Made by a program: the position numbers and the translations under genes. From Corynebacterium amycolatum SK46 (GTDB lineage: Bacteria > Actinomycetota > Actinomycetes > Mycobacteriales > Mycobacteriaceae): 64,000 bases of DNA. The stretch is from positions 62,001-126,000 of the forward strand of contig NZ_ABZU01000006.1 of NCBI RefSeq assembly GCF_000173655.1. The letters are read 5' to 3'. Below are positions 34,501 to 42,712 of the stretch, one piece after another. Under the pieces are notes generated by a model that made no database searches, was not told where the DNA came from, and saw only the letters and a list, made by a program, of their open reading frames with translations. Numbering within the stretch: position 1 is the first letter of the stretch; every line of letters starts with the position of its first letter.

Positions 34501-37500
34501 ACGGGGCTTCCCCGAGAATCTCGTCGAAGACTCCGGACACCAACTCGATCGCCCCGGGGTCGGCGACGGAACCAGCCGAGCCTACGGCTCCGGCCCCCGC
34601 CCCGGCGACCTCGCCATCGGCCGTTGCCCCGCCGCCCGCGGCGCCGACGTGCCTACGAATTTCCTCCTGATCCAGTTTCCCGTTGACGGTAACGGGCAGA
34701 TGCGCCACCGGCAGCAGGACCGTCGGTACCATGTACGCTGGCAAGCAGCGGGCAAGCTCGGCCCGGACGGCATCCCGCGAGCCGGTCATATCGTCCACCG
34801 GAACGTAGAGGCACGCCAGTAGTCCCCGATCGCCCGATTCGACAACCGCCGCCATCGACGCGGTCACCAGGCCGGACCGCTCGAGGACCGATTCGATTTC
34901 TCCGAGTTCGACGCGGAAGCCCGCGATTTTCACCTGACGATCGCGGCGGCCGAGAAATTCCACAAAACCCTCCGCGTTGAACATGCCCACGTCTCCGGTC
35001 CGGTAGCAGCGACCGATGCCTGGGACATACCCGAAGGCGGCAGCGGTCCGCTCCGGATCGGCCGCATACCCCTGCGCGACGCCGAGACCGCTGATGTGGA
35101 TTTCTCCCGGCACCCCGACGGGGCAATGCACCCCGTCGGGCGCGAGCACGTGGATGCCCTGGTTCGCCAGCGGGTACCCGTAGGGAATGCGGTTTTCCAG
35201 GCTGTCGCGTTGCAGCGGGTAGTGGATGGACCAAATGCTTCCTTCGGTCGCACCGCCCAGGCTATTGATCGACGCATTCGGGAACATGTCCATGGCGCGC
35301 GCCGGAAGCCCCGCTGCGATGCGATCGCCGCTGAGCAATACGGTGCGGACATCCGGGAACACGTCGTCGTCCGTCGCCCGGACCAGGGCGAGCTCCAACA
35401 GGGCGGGCGCGGAGTTCCACAGCGTGACCCGCTCTTCCCGCAAGACGTCGAGGATTTCATCGGCGTTGCGTTCGTCTCCGACCATTGTCACCGTCGCGCC
35501 TGCCGCGAACGCACCGAACACGTCGTAGATCGACAGGTCGAATCCCAGCGACGACAATCCGATGATGCAATCAGCGGAGGTGACCCCATACCGCCGGTTC
35601 ACGTCGAGGATGGTGTTGACACAGTTGCGATGACTGATCCGCACACCCTTTGGCCGGCCCGTGGTCCCCGAGGTGAAGATGACGTACGCAAGGTCGTCAG
35701 GGGCAGTGCCGGGCGAAGAGTGCGCACCCGCGCTGCCCGCGCGGTCGCAGGCTTCCGCGGCTGCGGGCTTGCCGACGCCCGCTACTCCGCTTTGGTCCAG
35801 TTCATCGATTATGCCGGTGTCCAGAATCAGGCCCGCCGCACCTGAGGCTTCCACTACGTATTCTTGTCGCTGGGCCGGCATGCCCGCGTCGACAGGCACG
35901 AATGCGGCTCCCGCACGCAATGCGCCGACCATGTTGACGATGTCGTCGGGATGCTTGGTGTAGCGCACGATCACCGCATCCCCCGCCCCGACGCCGGATT
36001 CCGAGAGTTGGCGGGCGATGCGTCCGGCCCTGGCCCAGACCTCGGCGTAGGTGTACGAGATGCCCCGGGCGGCGAGGCGCACGGCCGGCGCATCCGGAGT
36101 CGCCGCGCATGCGGCTTCGACAAGCGAAACCAGGGTGTCATCGTGGATCGGGCCCGCAGCGTCGTTGTAGCGGGCGACAGCCCCCTCCGTCTCCGCATGA
36201 CGGATGGGCAGAGCCTCTCCCCCCTCCGCCACCACGTCCAGGGCCTCCGCAACGGCTCCGAACATCGCATCTACCGCAGGGAAGTAATCGTCGACCACGT
36301 CCCACGACAACGCCATCCCGCCCGATGCCGGCATCACCTGGATGTCGAGGCACACCTGCGCGGTTTGCGTGTAGACGCGTTCGATGACCGGGCTGCGCCC
36401 GCTTCCCCGCTCGCCGCCGAGGTAGCTGGTGAACACCACCGGTGCGGTGGCCTGGGACTGATTGGTCGCGTCCCGGAGGAATCGCTGTAGCACCTCCACA
36501 CCGGAAACGCAGCGGTGGGACAGCCCTTCGCGGATGTCCAGGTCGATCGCCTCCGCCAACCCGTCGATGGTCGCGGCTCTCCCGGCGTCGACGCCGACAA
36601 GCATCGATGAAGTGAAATCTCCCATCACCCTCGTGCCCGCGGCGAGGCCGCTGCGTTCGCTGACAGTCACGTTGACCGTCAACGCGGATTCGGGCAGCCA
36701 CCTGCAGACGACGGCGGCGTTGACCGCCATCACCAGCGACGACAGGGTAACTCCAATGCGGCGGGCACGTTCGCTGAGCTTGGCGGTGACCTCCGCGTCG
36801 AGCACCGTGCCCAAGCGCCGGGTCGACCAATCGTCGCCACCTCCCACGGCCGCCGGGAACTCCGGACGCCGCGGCAGATCTGCGGCCTTCTTCTCCCAGT
36901 AGGCGAGGTCCTCGGCCTGTTTCCCGTCGCGCCGGCGCGCAGAGATTGCCGCCAGGGCATCCCCATATCTGGAAGCCGGAGCCGGCGGCTCCCCAGCTAG
37001 CAGGGATTCGAGCTCGTCGAAGAACAGGTACACCGAACCCGCATCCATGACGATCATGTTGAAGTAGATGAACATCCTGCACCCGCCCGCATCTGCGAGC
37101 AGCCTCGCGGCGACCATGGGACCGTCCTCGTTCGACGACCGCGCCGCGGTTCGCATGTCCCGACGGATCTCCCCCACCGCCGCGTCGACATCGTCGCCGG
37201 ACCCGACTACCTCGACGGTGGCGAGGCACGCGCCGGTCGGGCTCAAGACCCCGGCATCGACGTCGAGCCGATGGAACAGCACGTCGTGACGCCCGAAGAC
37301 CGCCCGCACGGCCTCCTCCACCTGCGTCAACGAATAGTCGTGCCGGGATTCCGCGTAGATGTACGTCGCTTGGCCGCCAAGCTCGATGTCCTCGTCCGCG
37401 CCGAGCAGGTAGGCGGTCTGGATCGGATTGAGCGGAACCGCGTCCGCTGGACCGGCCCCATTTTTGCCGGCACAGCCGTCATCCGACTCACCCGTCGCTG

Positions 37501-37825
37501 CAGCGGGATCGGCCCCGGCAGCGGCGCCTGCGGCAGATCCGGCATCAGCGCCACCCCGGGCGGCGTCGATGACGGCCGCCAAATCAGCGACCGTGACCCC
37601 GGGGTCCATCGCCGCATAATCGATGGTGACCCCGTACTCGTCCTCCAGCGCCAGCAGCATCTGGAGGAAAGTCAGGGAGTTCGGGATGTGGTCGCGGAGT
37701 TTCACGTCCGCCGAATCCAGGTGCACACCGATGGCGTCGGCGATGGACTCCGACAGCCGTTCGGGGGCGACTCGGGCCCCGGTGCGGGCTCCTCCCACGG
37801 CGGTAGTTTCATTGGTCATCGTCAT
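31508..37825 (-). CDS. Nonribosomal peptide synthetase, CP-Cy-A(Cys)-PCP-Cy-PCP-TE
   Basis: A 2105-residue assembly line with the HMWP2 module order plus a thioesterase. Carrier 1 near residues 20-95 (Ser50 in IPNSLTFL); cyclization domain 1 near 130-545; adenylation domain 565-1060 with FTSGTTGRPKG and A10 Lys1050; carrier 2 with FFRRGGDSLQ (Ser1130); cyclization domain 2 near 1220-1660 with intact DxxxxD at Asp1356 and Asp1361; carrier 3 with LGYDSLGF (Ser about 1742); thioesterase from about 1800 with GWSLGG and a late NHYSF His. The pocket residues at 763, 764, 767, 804, 830, 832, 856, 864, 865 and 1050 are D L Y N L S L I W K, the known cysteine code. One A domain must therefore load both downstream carriers, and two Cys-derived thiazolines are expected. 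In cyclization domain 1 the first Asp is Asn256. No internal methylation or epimerisation domain is seen. Confidence 0.93.
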   Translation of the reverse strand: MTMTNETTAVGGARTGARVAPERLSESIADAIGVHLDSADVKLRDHIPNSLTFLQMLLALEDEYGVTIDYAAMDPGVTVADLAAVIDAARGGADAGSAAGAAAGADPAAATGESDDGCAGKNGAGPADAVPLNPIQTAYLLGADEDIELGGQATYIYAESRHDYSLTQVEEAVRAVFGRHDVLFHRLDVDAGVLSPTGACLATVEVVGSGDDVDAAVGEIRRDMRTAARSSNEDGPMVAARLLADAGGCRMFIYFNMIVMDAGSVYLFFDELESLLAGEPPAPASRYGDALAAISARRRDGKQAEDLAYWEKKAADLPRRPEFPAAVGGGDDWSTRRLGTVLDAEVTAKLSERARRIGVTLSSLVMAVNAAVVCRWLPESALTVNVTVSERSGLAAGTRVMGDFTSSMLVGVDAGRAATIDGLAEAIDLDIREGLSHRCVSGVEVLQRFLRDATNQSQATAPVVFTSYLGGERGSGRSPVIERVYTQTAQVCLDIQVMPASGGMALSWDVVDDYFPAVDAMFGAVAEALDVVAEGGEALPIRHAETEGAVARYNDAAGPIHDDTLVSLVEAACAATPDAPAVRLAARGISYTYAEVWARAGRIARQLSESGVGAGDAVIVRYTKHPDDIVNMVGALRAGAAFVPVDAGMPAQRQEYVVEASGAAGLILDTGIIDELDQSGVAGVGKPAAAEACDRAGSAGAHSSPGTAPDDLAYVIFTSGTTGRPKGVRISHRNCVNTILDVNRRYGVTSADCIIGLSSLGFDLSIYDVFGAFAAGATVTMVGDERNADEILDVLREERVTLWNSAPALLELALVRATDDDVFPDVRTVLLSGDRIAAGLPARAMDMFPNASINSLGGATEGSIWSIHYPLQRDSLENRIPYGYPLANQGIHVLAPDGVHCPVGVPGEIHISGLGVAQGYAADPERTAAAFGYVPGIGRCYRTGDVGMFNAEGFVEFLGRRDRQVKIAGFRVELGEIESVLERSGLVTASMAAVVESGDRGLLACLYVPVDDMTGSRDAVRAELARCLPAYMVPTVLLPVAHLPVTVNGKLDQEEIRRHVGAAGGGATADGEVAGAGAGAVGSAGSVADPGAIELVSGVFDEILGEAPSTGAADPACGAGESFFRRGGDSLQFQVMMRAIRQKTGVRLRFRDVIVDPTIAHIAGLVSEAMRESGAESEAVAEAVPSPNCAVGAGSAAGGARECSASAHGKDPVEQFGDDPHAPFPLTDMQKAYYVGRNSGFELGGVTEHYYIESVTEPGTDIDRLEDALDKLIRRHPMLRVVFTAQATQRILPEVPRYRIDVADYRTADEATVVEAVRRKRDELSHQVFDLGSWPLFHLSAFALPDGRHRLFFSVDMIIGDGASQRIFIDDLDKLYRGTELPPVTGDYRTYVLEMKRREASAVGRGEEALTRTVVEEFPPGNTLPSSGAAADVDVPRMRRLSYTFTAEETALLRERASAADGSVSALLLACYATSLSLWSKGDSVGINITTYNRDSEIADVAGVFGDFTGVILMPVKAAADHDLRWWTAELRNRLLGHMAAGYSGVSLLGTIARHRGLPVGQAIAPFVYTSLLFGEGAAAGDGSGRDAHVLGDVDYAISQTPQVLLDNQVMEVDGRINVAWDFVEQILKPELVEDIFDHYIRSVSGFAGGCSEAAPLSVGQVRHLRLAVGGTSSGGGVIDDGVAGVLSAERDRAGAISRIASGDLMGRVRGYLTVITGIVRADLGGAEAGADDDLFLLGYDSLGFVKLMQRIQDITGASVPLAEALAKPTPRGVAELVGQSTATRTDRRDADDPGASAADRSLVLLRSGDEARPIFLVHGGFGTVDIYRDLALAIPGGGQVWGVGFAEFERPFPHAIGIGDIAAHYSGRVREVLVDGAAPAIVGWSLGGTIAAEMALRLADLDPALVFLDSLAPGIAVDVGDFDAESEKGLLSRVMPSIADLPHGTPIARLWAEFGGVDETDGERGTRLRALAAAVAPTLLEDLGLSGDRVTATEFNSLRSLIDARTRYRPEGRVREALFVLPDDGEAHNHDQWRDHLVDDLCVAGVAGNHYSFVLGEDAALTGALIGEYIERRRRAPETDDRAVDPSSDGIDRSRDRGNEMESD

Positions 37826-37829
37826 CGCC

Positions 37830-39602
37830 TCAGAGCAGAGCCTCGAGCTTGCGGCGGAGCTTCTTTCCGTTCGACGCGACGGGCAGCTCGTCGACCCACA
37901 GAACCCGGGAGACGGGCACCCCGGCGACGCGCATCAGCTCGGTCGTCGCGGACCGGGCCACCGCCTGTTCATCGATCGGAGATTCATCCCCGTCCGATTG
38001 CCCGGCACCGGTCGCATCGTCGGCCTTACGATCGGTCGGGGTCCGCCTGGCCAAGAACACGGCGATCTCCTCTTCGCCCGTGGCTGGGTTGCTCCGGCCG
38101 AGAACGGCAACATCGCGGTCAAGCGCGTTCTCCAGCACGGCTTCCAAATCAGCCGAATAGTAATTCCGGCCGTTGACGAAGATGATGTCCTTCTTCCGGC
38201 CGAGGACGAACAACTCGCCGTCGCGGAGAATGCCCATGTCCCCCGTTGCGAACGCCCCATCATCGGTGAGTTCGTGCTCCACGATCCCCTCTGCTGTGAT
38301 CGCGGCGCGGGTCATCGGAGCGCCGGCGATGTGGATTTCGCCGACGGTGCCGTCGCCGAGGATCCCGCCCCCGTCATCGCGGATGGTCAAGGAAATCCCA
38401 GGGACGGCCTTGCCCAAGGCGACGAACTCAGCTCCGGACTCGCTCTCGATGTCCTCGAAACGCTGCCCCGTGGCGATGCCCGTCCGGTCAAGTCGCACCG
38501 TGGACAGACCCGAGTAGATGTCCCGGGTTGTGACCAGCAGGCAAGCTTCGGACATTCCGTAGGCGGAGGTCAGGGCATCCTCCCGGAGGCCCATGGCGGA
38601 CATCGCCGCGAGGAACCGCCGGGCCAATGGAGCGTCGATGGGTTCAGAACCGCTCATCAGCTTCTGGACGTTGGAGAAGTCGTAACCGTGGTCATCCCCG
38701 AGGGGCCGGCGCTCGAGATGGCGCAGGAAATGCTTGAACGCGAAGTTCGGGCACACTGTCACCGTCGGCCGGTGCCTGGTCACGGCCTCGAACCACCTCG
38801 GGGGATCGGCGACCACCTCGGAAACCGGCAGCAACACCTGGTCGTACCCACGAAAAAGGGCGTAGACGTGGAAGCCGATCAGCGAAAGGTTGTGGGTCAA
38901 AGGCAACCACGTGAGCATCTTGTTCTCGTACCGGTGCGCGTGGCGTGGGATCGTCGCGCGCAGACCGTTCAGCACGGACTCGTTGGTTACGATGACGCCC
39001 TTTGGCGATCCCGTGGAGCCGGACGAAAACTGGATGAGGGCTTCGCCGGCCGTCCCACCTCGCACCGGGAACGCGGGGACCGCCCCGGCCCCATCCCCGG
39101 AATCCACGTCCCCCGCCTGAGAGAAGTCCGATTCAACATCACCCGGCATCGCCGCACCCGGTTCCGCGGCAGCGTCATTGACAATGGACACGTCGAGCAG
39201 CCGGTCTTCGCCCACGACTTCGGCACCGTTTGCGCCGGTGAGCAGCGTGTGACTGCGTTCGTCGACCAGGATCGGGGCCCCGGGCATCATGTCCGAGAGC
39301 GTCCGCACCCTGTCGACGTCAACCGGGCCCGACACCGGCGGCGCAAGCGCCGGAACCGCGCCGGCGTAGACGCAGCCCCAGAACGCCCGGATGAGCCCGC
39401 GGTTCTCCGAAACCTGGAAGATCACGCGATCGCCAGGGCCGATGCCGGCTTCGGCCAACCGAGTCGCAGCCGCCACCGCCTCCGCATGGACCCGGCCATA
39501 CGGGACGAAGACGTCCCGCCGATTCTCGACGAAGGTGATCCCCTTTTTCGTCTCATCGGCCTTGTCCCGAAGCACGTCGCTGATGGTCCGGATCGTGTTC
39601 AT
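37830..39602 (-). CDS. Acyl-AMP ligase, FAAL-like starter-loading enzyme
   Basis: A 590-residue ANL-superfamily ligase: P-loop FSSGSTGSPKGVIVTNE, then WLPLTHNLSLIGF, MSGSEPIDAPLARRF, AYGMSEACLLVT and GRKKDIIFVNGRNYYSADLE, a pattern closer to fatty-acyl-AMP ligases than to salicyl- or dihydroxybenzoyl-AMP ligases. It should activate the starter acid and pass it to carrier 1 of the NRPS, whose start lies 4 bp past this stop codon. The substrate is unknown. ATG 39602 follows GAAAGAGG; an earlier in-frame ATG at 39704 lacks such a site. A hairpin-rich gap of 174 bp separates it from the ECF gene. Confidence 0.8.
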   Translation of the reverse strand: MNTIRTISDVLRDKADETKKGITFVENRRDVFVPYGRVHAEAVAAATRLAEAGIGPGDRVIFQVSENRGLIRAFWGCVYAGAVPALAPPVSGPVDVDRVRTLSDMMPGAPILVDERSHTLLTGANGAEVVGEDRLLDVSIVNDAAAEPGAAMPGDVESDFSQAGDVDSGDGAGAVPAFPVRGGTAGEALIQFSSGSTGSPKGVIVTNESVLNGLRATIPRHAHRYENKMLTWLPLTHNLSLIGFHVYALFRGYDQVLLPVSEVVADPPRWFEAVTRHRPTVTVCPNFAFKHFLRHLERRPLGDDHGYDFSNVQKLMSGSEPIDAPLARRFLAAMSAMGLREDALTSAYGMSEACLLVTTRDIYSGLSTVRLDRTGIATGQRFEDIESESGAEFVALGKAVPGISLTIRDDGGGILGDGTVGEIHIAGAPMTRAAITAEGIVEHELTDDGAFATGDMGILRDGELFVLGRKKDIIFVNGRNYYSADLEAVLENALDRDVAVLGRSNPATGEEEIAVFLARRTPTDRKADDATGAGQSDGDESPIDEQAVARSATTELMRVAGVPVSRVLWVDELPVASNGKKLRRKLEALL

Positions 39603-39776
39603 TGGTACCTCTTTCGGTTGTCGGCGCCATGCCGGTGCCGGGCGGACCGGGCCCGCATGGCGTGACCCGGAGGATGTGTCTGAAGGGTTGAAAGGGTGAA
39701 GCAACTGGGTGGGGCGCGTCTCCGCACAAGCTCAGAAACGCTTGCGGGCCCGGGACCCGCCGGTTCCGGGTGCCCG

Positions 39777-42074
39777 TCAAGTCACTGCGGACACCAGGGC
39801 GGCGACGAAAGCCGCGGCGGACGCTGCGGCCGCGAACCCGTCACGCACTCGCCAGGGGTGATTGGTGCGGAAGGTACGCCGCGGATAGCGGCCGAAGTTG
39901 CGCATCGCCAGGGTCAGGGACAGCTTTTCGGCGCAGCGCACGGCGCTGACGAACAAGGGGAAGGCGATGCGCGCGGGCGTCGTCGCGCGAATGAAACCGG
40001 AGCGGAAAGACTGCTCCGGTCGCATCGAGCGCAATCTAATCGCCCATGTCAGCTGCGGGATTTCGCTGCGCAGGAACGCCGCGATGCTCACCCCGGAAAT
40101 CGCTATGGTGCACCATGTGTAGGGCACCCGGAGGCGTTGCACCATGGCGTCGAAAAGCTCCTCGACGCGCATGCACGCGGAGACCAGGACCGTCCCCGCG
40201 AACATGGCCGTCAGCAGCAGTCCGTGATGGATGCCGTGGAGGACGGCCTCCGCCGCATTCCCACCTCCGTAGAACTCGGAGCGCCACCCGAGCAGGCCGA
40301 AGAACACCCCGATTAACAGGACGAGAAGGACCTTCCCCGCCGTCGCCCGAACGTCGCGTTCCGCGATCGCAGCGAGTGAGAGGAACGCGACCACCGTCAG
40401 GGCGAGAACGGTGTCTCCACCGGAGAGCAGCCCGGCGACGAGGACGAGCATCACCGCCGCGACAATCGTGATGGCGTTCAACCCCGCGCGCCTTCGAGCG
40501 GCGGATTCACTGGTCCAGGGGCTTTCTTCCAAGGACGTCCGTGCGCCGGTCGCGGGCAGTGGGCGATCCCGCCGGGACGACTCCGGGGAAGCCGGCAGGT
40601 CGGCTGCGGGACCGGACCAGGCGACCTTCCCTTCGGCGACGATGCTCGCCCGATCCGCCCACGTTCGCGCGGCACGGCGGTCGTGGCACGTGAACACAAC
40701 GGTTCCGCCGGCCCCGGCGTATTCCGCTAGCGCATCCAGTACGATGCGCGAGCTCGGCGAATCCAGGTGCGCCAACGGCTCGTCGAGAAGCAGCAAACGG
40801 CGATTGGCCGCCACCGCCAGGAAGATGCCCAACCGTCTTTTCTGTCCGCCCGACAGGATGAACGGCGAGACGGGGTCCAGTGCCCTGGGGCACAGGGCTT
40901 CCCGCAGTTTCCGCAGCTCATCGGCGCCGAGTGGTCCGTGCGGGTCCGTGCCGGCCAGCGCGGAGTCGATTTCCGCGGCGACGGTCGCGCGGGTGAACTG
41001 GTGCTCGGGGTTCTGGAACGCCCACGACGCGAAGGCGTCGGGGACGCGCCGGGCGGACGCGCCGTCGATCCGGAGGTCCACTCCCGCCTTCATCTGGCCC
41101 GACAGCACCGCCAGCAAGGTGGACTTACCGGCTCCGTTGGCGCCGACTAGGGCATGAATCTCGCCCCGTTTCAGTGTCAGATCGGCCCCGTTCAGGATCC
41201 TCTCCCCGCCTCGGACCACGTGGGTTCCGGTCAAGGCCAGCAGTGGAACGGCATCCGCCGCCGATTCCGAATCGGGACGGTCCGGTGCCCCCGTGCCCGG
41301 CGTACTGGCGTCCGAGGCTCCGGCGGTCGCGACCGACGTCGCAATGCCCTCCGGCGCTCCGTGCGCGGCGACGCTCCCGTCCGCATCGAGGATAGTCACC
41401 GTGTCGACCCACCCGTCGAACGGGCGGAGGTCGTGCTCGATGAGCAGGATGACGCGCCCCGGGGCTCGCAAATCACGGATGGCGGCGAACAGCGACCGGC
41501 GACCGTCCTCGTCGACGTGGGCCGCGGGCTCGTCGAAGATCATGACCTCCGGCGCCCTGGCCACCGCACCGGCGATGGCCATCCGCTGGCGTTGCCCACC
41601 CGACAAAGCCCACGGATCCTTCTCCGCGAGCTCTGACAGCCCGAGCTCCGACAGGGCCTCGGCTGATCGCTTGGCGACGATGCCGGCTTCCACGAGGGAA
41701 AACTCGAGGGCCATGGACACGTCATCGACGACTCGGAGCGTGAGCACCTGCGTCGCCGGGTCTTGCCCGACGAAGGTGACCCGGTCCCCGTCCACGGGGC
41801 GTTCGGTGCCGTCGGCATCGACGATGTGCACGAATCCGGCATGGTCGATGGGGATGTGCGAGGGGATCAGTCCAGCGATGAGGTGGGCCAGGCTCGTCTT
41901 TCCGCATCCCACGGGTCCCGTGATGGCGTTGATCGTGCCGAAATCGAAGGAGAGATCCACCATGTCGGGTACCCATCGCCCATCGGCGTGCCGCACGCCC
42001 GCGCCACTAACCCGTAACCGGGCCGGGGCCGTCCCGCGTGTCGCACCGGCGCACGCGGGTGCTCCGCCGGTCAC
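39777..42074 (-). CDS. ECF transporter energy module, ATPase-ATPase-EcfT fusion
   Basis: One 765-residue chain carries three normally separate subunits. ATPase 1 (residues about 10-225): Walker A GPVGCGKTS, signature ALSGGQRQR, Walker B VMIFDEPAAH. ATPase 2 (about 265-480): GANGAGKST, ILSGGQKRR, LLLLDEPLAH. From about residue 520 a CbiQ/EcfT-like membrane domain follows, ending with LRSMRPEQSF and LAMRNFGRYPRRTFR, the coupling-helix type motifs. The start is GTG 42074 overlapping the S-component stop (GTGA). Such modules power vitamin or metal uptake via an S subunit. The substrate here is unknown; the iron-regulated context suggests a metal chelate. Confidence 0.82.
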   Translation of the reverse strand: MTGGAPACAGATRGTAPARLRVSGAGVRHADGRWVPDMVDLSFDFGTINAITGPVGCGKTSLAHLIAGLIPSHIPIDHAGFVHIVDADGTERPVDGDRVTFVGQDPATQVLTLRVVDDVSMALEFSLVEAGIVAKRSAEALSELGLSELAEKDPWALSGGQRQRMAIAGAVARAPEVMIFDEPAAHVDEDGRRSLFAAIRDLRAPGRVILLIEHDLRPFDGWVDTVTILDADGSVAAHGAPEGIATSVATAGASDASTPGTGAPDRPDSESAADAVPLLALTGTHVVRGGERILNGADLTLKRGEIHALVGANGAGKSTLLAVLSGQMKAGVDLRIDGASARRVPDAFASWAFQNPEHQFTRATVAAEIDSALAGTDPHGPLGADELRKLREALCPRALDPVSPFILSGGQKRRLGIFLAVAANRRLLLLDEPLAHLDSPSSRIVLDALAEYAGAGGTVVFTCHDRRAARTWADRASIVAEGKVAWSGPAADLPASPESSRRDRPLPATGARTSLEESPWTSESAARRRAGLNAITIVAAVMLVLVAGLLSGGDTVLALTVVAFLSLAAIAERDVRATAGKVLLVLLIGVFFGLLGWRSEFYGGGNAAEAVLHGIHHGLLLTAMFAGTVLVSACMRVEELFDAMVQRLRVPYTWCTIAISGVSIAAFLRSEIPQLTWAIRLRSMRPEQSFRSGFIRATTPARIAFPLFVSAVRCAEKLSLTLAMRNFGRYPRRTFRTNHPWRVRDGFAAAASAAAFVAALVSAVT

Positions 42075-42712
42075 CGGGTGACCCCGCGGCTGCGAAGCCC
42101 CTTTGCGACGGCAAAGCCCAGGACCAAAAACACCAGGCTCGATGCCAAGGCTACGGCGAAGCTGATCAGGGTCATGGGCGTGGTCGGCGAGTCGACGCCG
42201 ACTGCGCGCGGGGCCATCGTTCCCATCAGCGCGGAGAACACCATCGCCGACGCCACGAACTGGGGACGCGTCCACCGCCGGTACAGGGTGACCATGAACG
42301 GAAGCTCGATGAGCAATCCTTCCATAATCAGCGCCCCGATTGCGGCGACGCCGAACGGGGTGGTCGCCGCGGACACGACGCCCATCGCAAGGCACGCGAT
42401 AAGGCTCGCGCCAGGCTTGCGGACGACGATGAGGGGAACAACGCACTGCAGGAACCACAACCCGAGCGTCGCCGCGACGAGATAAACGTGGGCAATGCCG
42501 GCGAACACCTGCAGGTAGGTCAGGGGCACGATGATGAGAGACCCCGCGACGCCGATCGCGGCGGCGACGAGCATGTCGCGGGTGGATGGTCGGCCACCCG
42601 CTGCGACCGGTGCGACGTGCACCAACCGCCCGTCATCCGTCTGCGACGCCACCGCGTCCCCGGCTCCCCCTCCGGAGAGGGGTTCTCCGGTCGATCCACG
42701 TTTTCCGTTCAT
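42071..42712 (-). CDS. ECF transporter S component
   Basis: A 213-residue membrane protein with a polar N-terminus of about 45 residues and about six spans (MLVAAAIGVAGSLIIVPLTY first). Features such as FAGIAHVYLVAATLGLW and GVVSAATTPFGVAAIGALIMEG resemble substrate-binding S components of the YkoE-like group. It is the first gene of the island operon, about 58 bp downstream of a DtxR-like box, and overlaps the fused energy module by GTGA. The ligand cannot be read from sequence. Confidence 0.75.
   Translation of the reverse strand: MNGKRGSTGEPLSGGGAGDAVASQTDDGRLVHVAPVAAGGRPSTRDMLVAAAIGVAGSLIIVPLTYLQVFAGIAHVYLVAATLGLWFLQCVVPLIVVRKPGASLIACLAMGVVSAATTPFGVAAIGALIMEGLLIELPFMVTLYRRWTRPQFVASAMVFSALMGTMAPRAVGVDSPTTPMTLISFAVALASSLVFLVLGFAVAKGLRSRGVTR

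Noticed and set aside
37623..39665. 680-codon plus-strand open frame opposite the acyl-AMP ligase
   Set aside because: G+C-rich DNA leaves long antisense frames; the minus strand has clear ANL motifs and the plus frame has none. The same applies to 24116-25342 and 31427-32413.
42075..42458. N-terminal extension of the ECF fusion protein
   Set aside because: It lies over the S-component gene in another frame; the GTG at 42074 in the GTGA overlap is the natural start.
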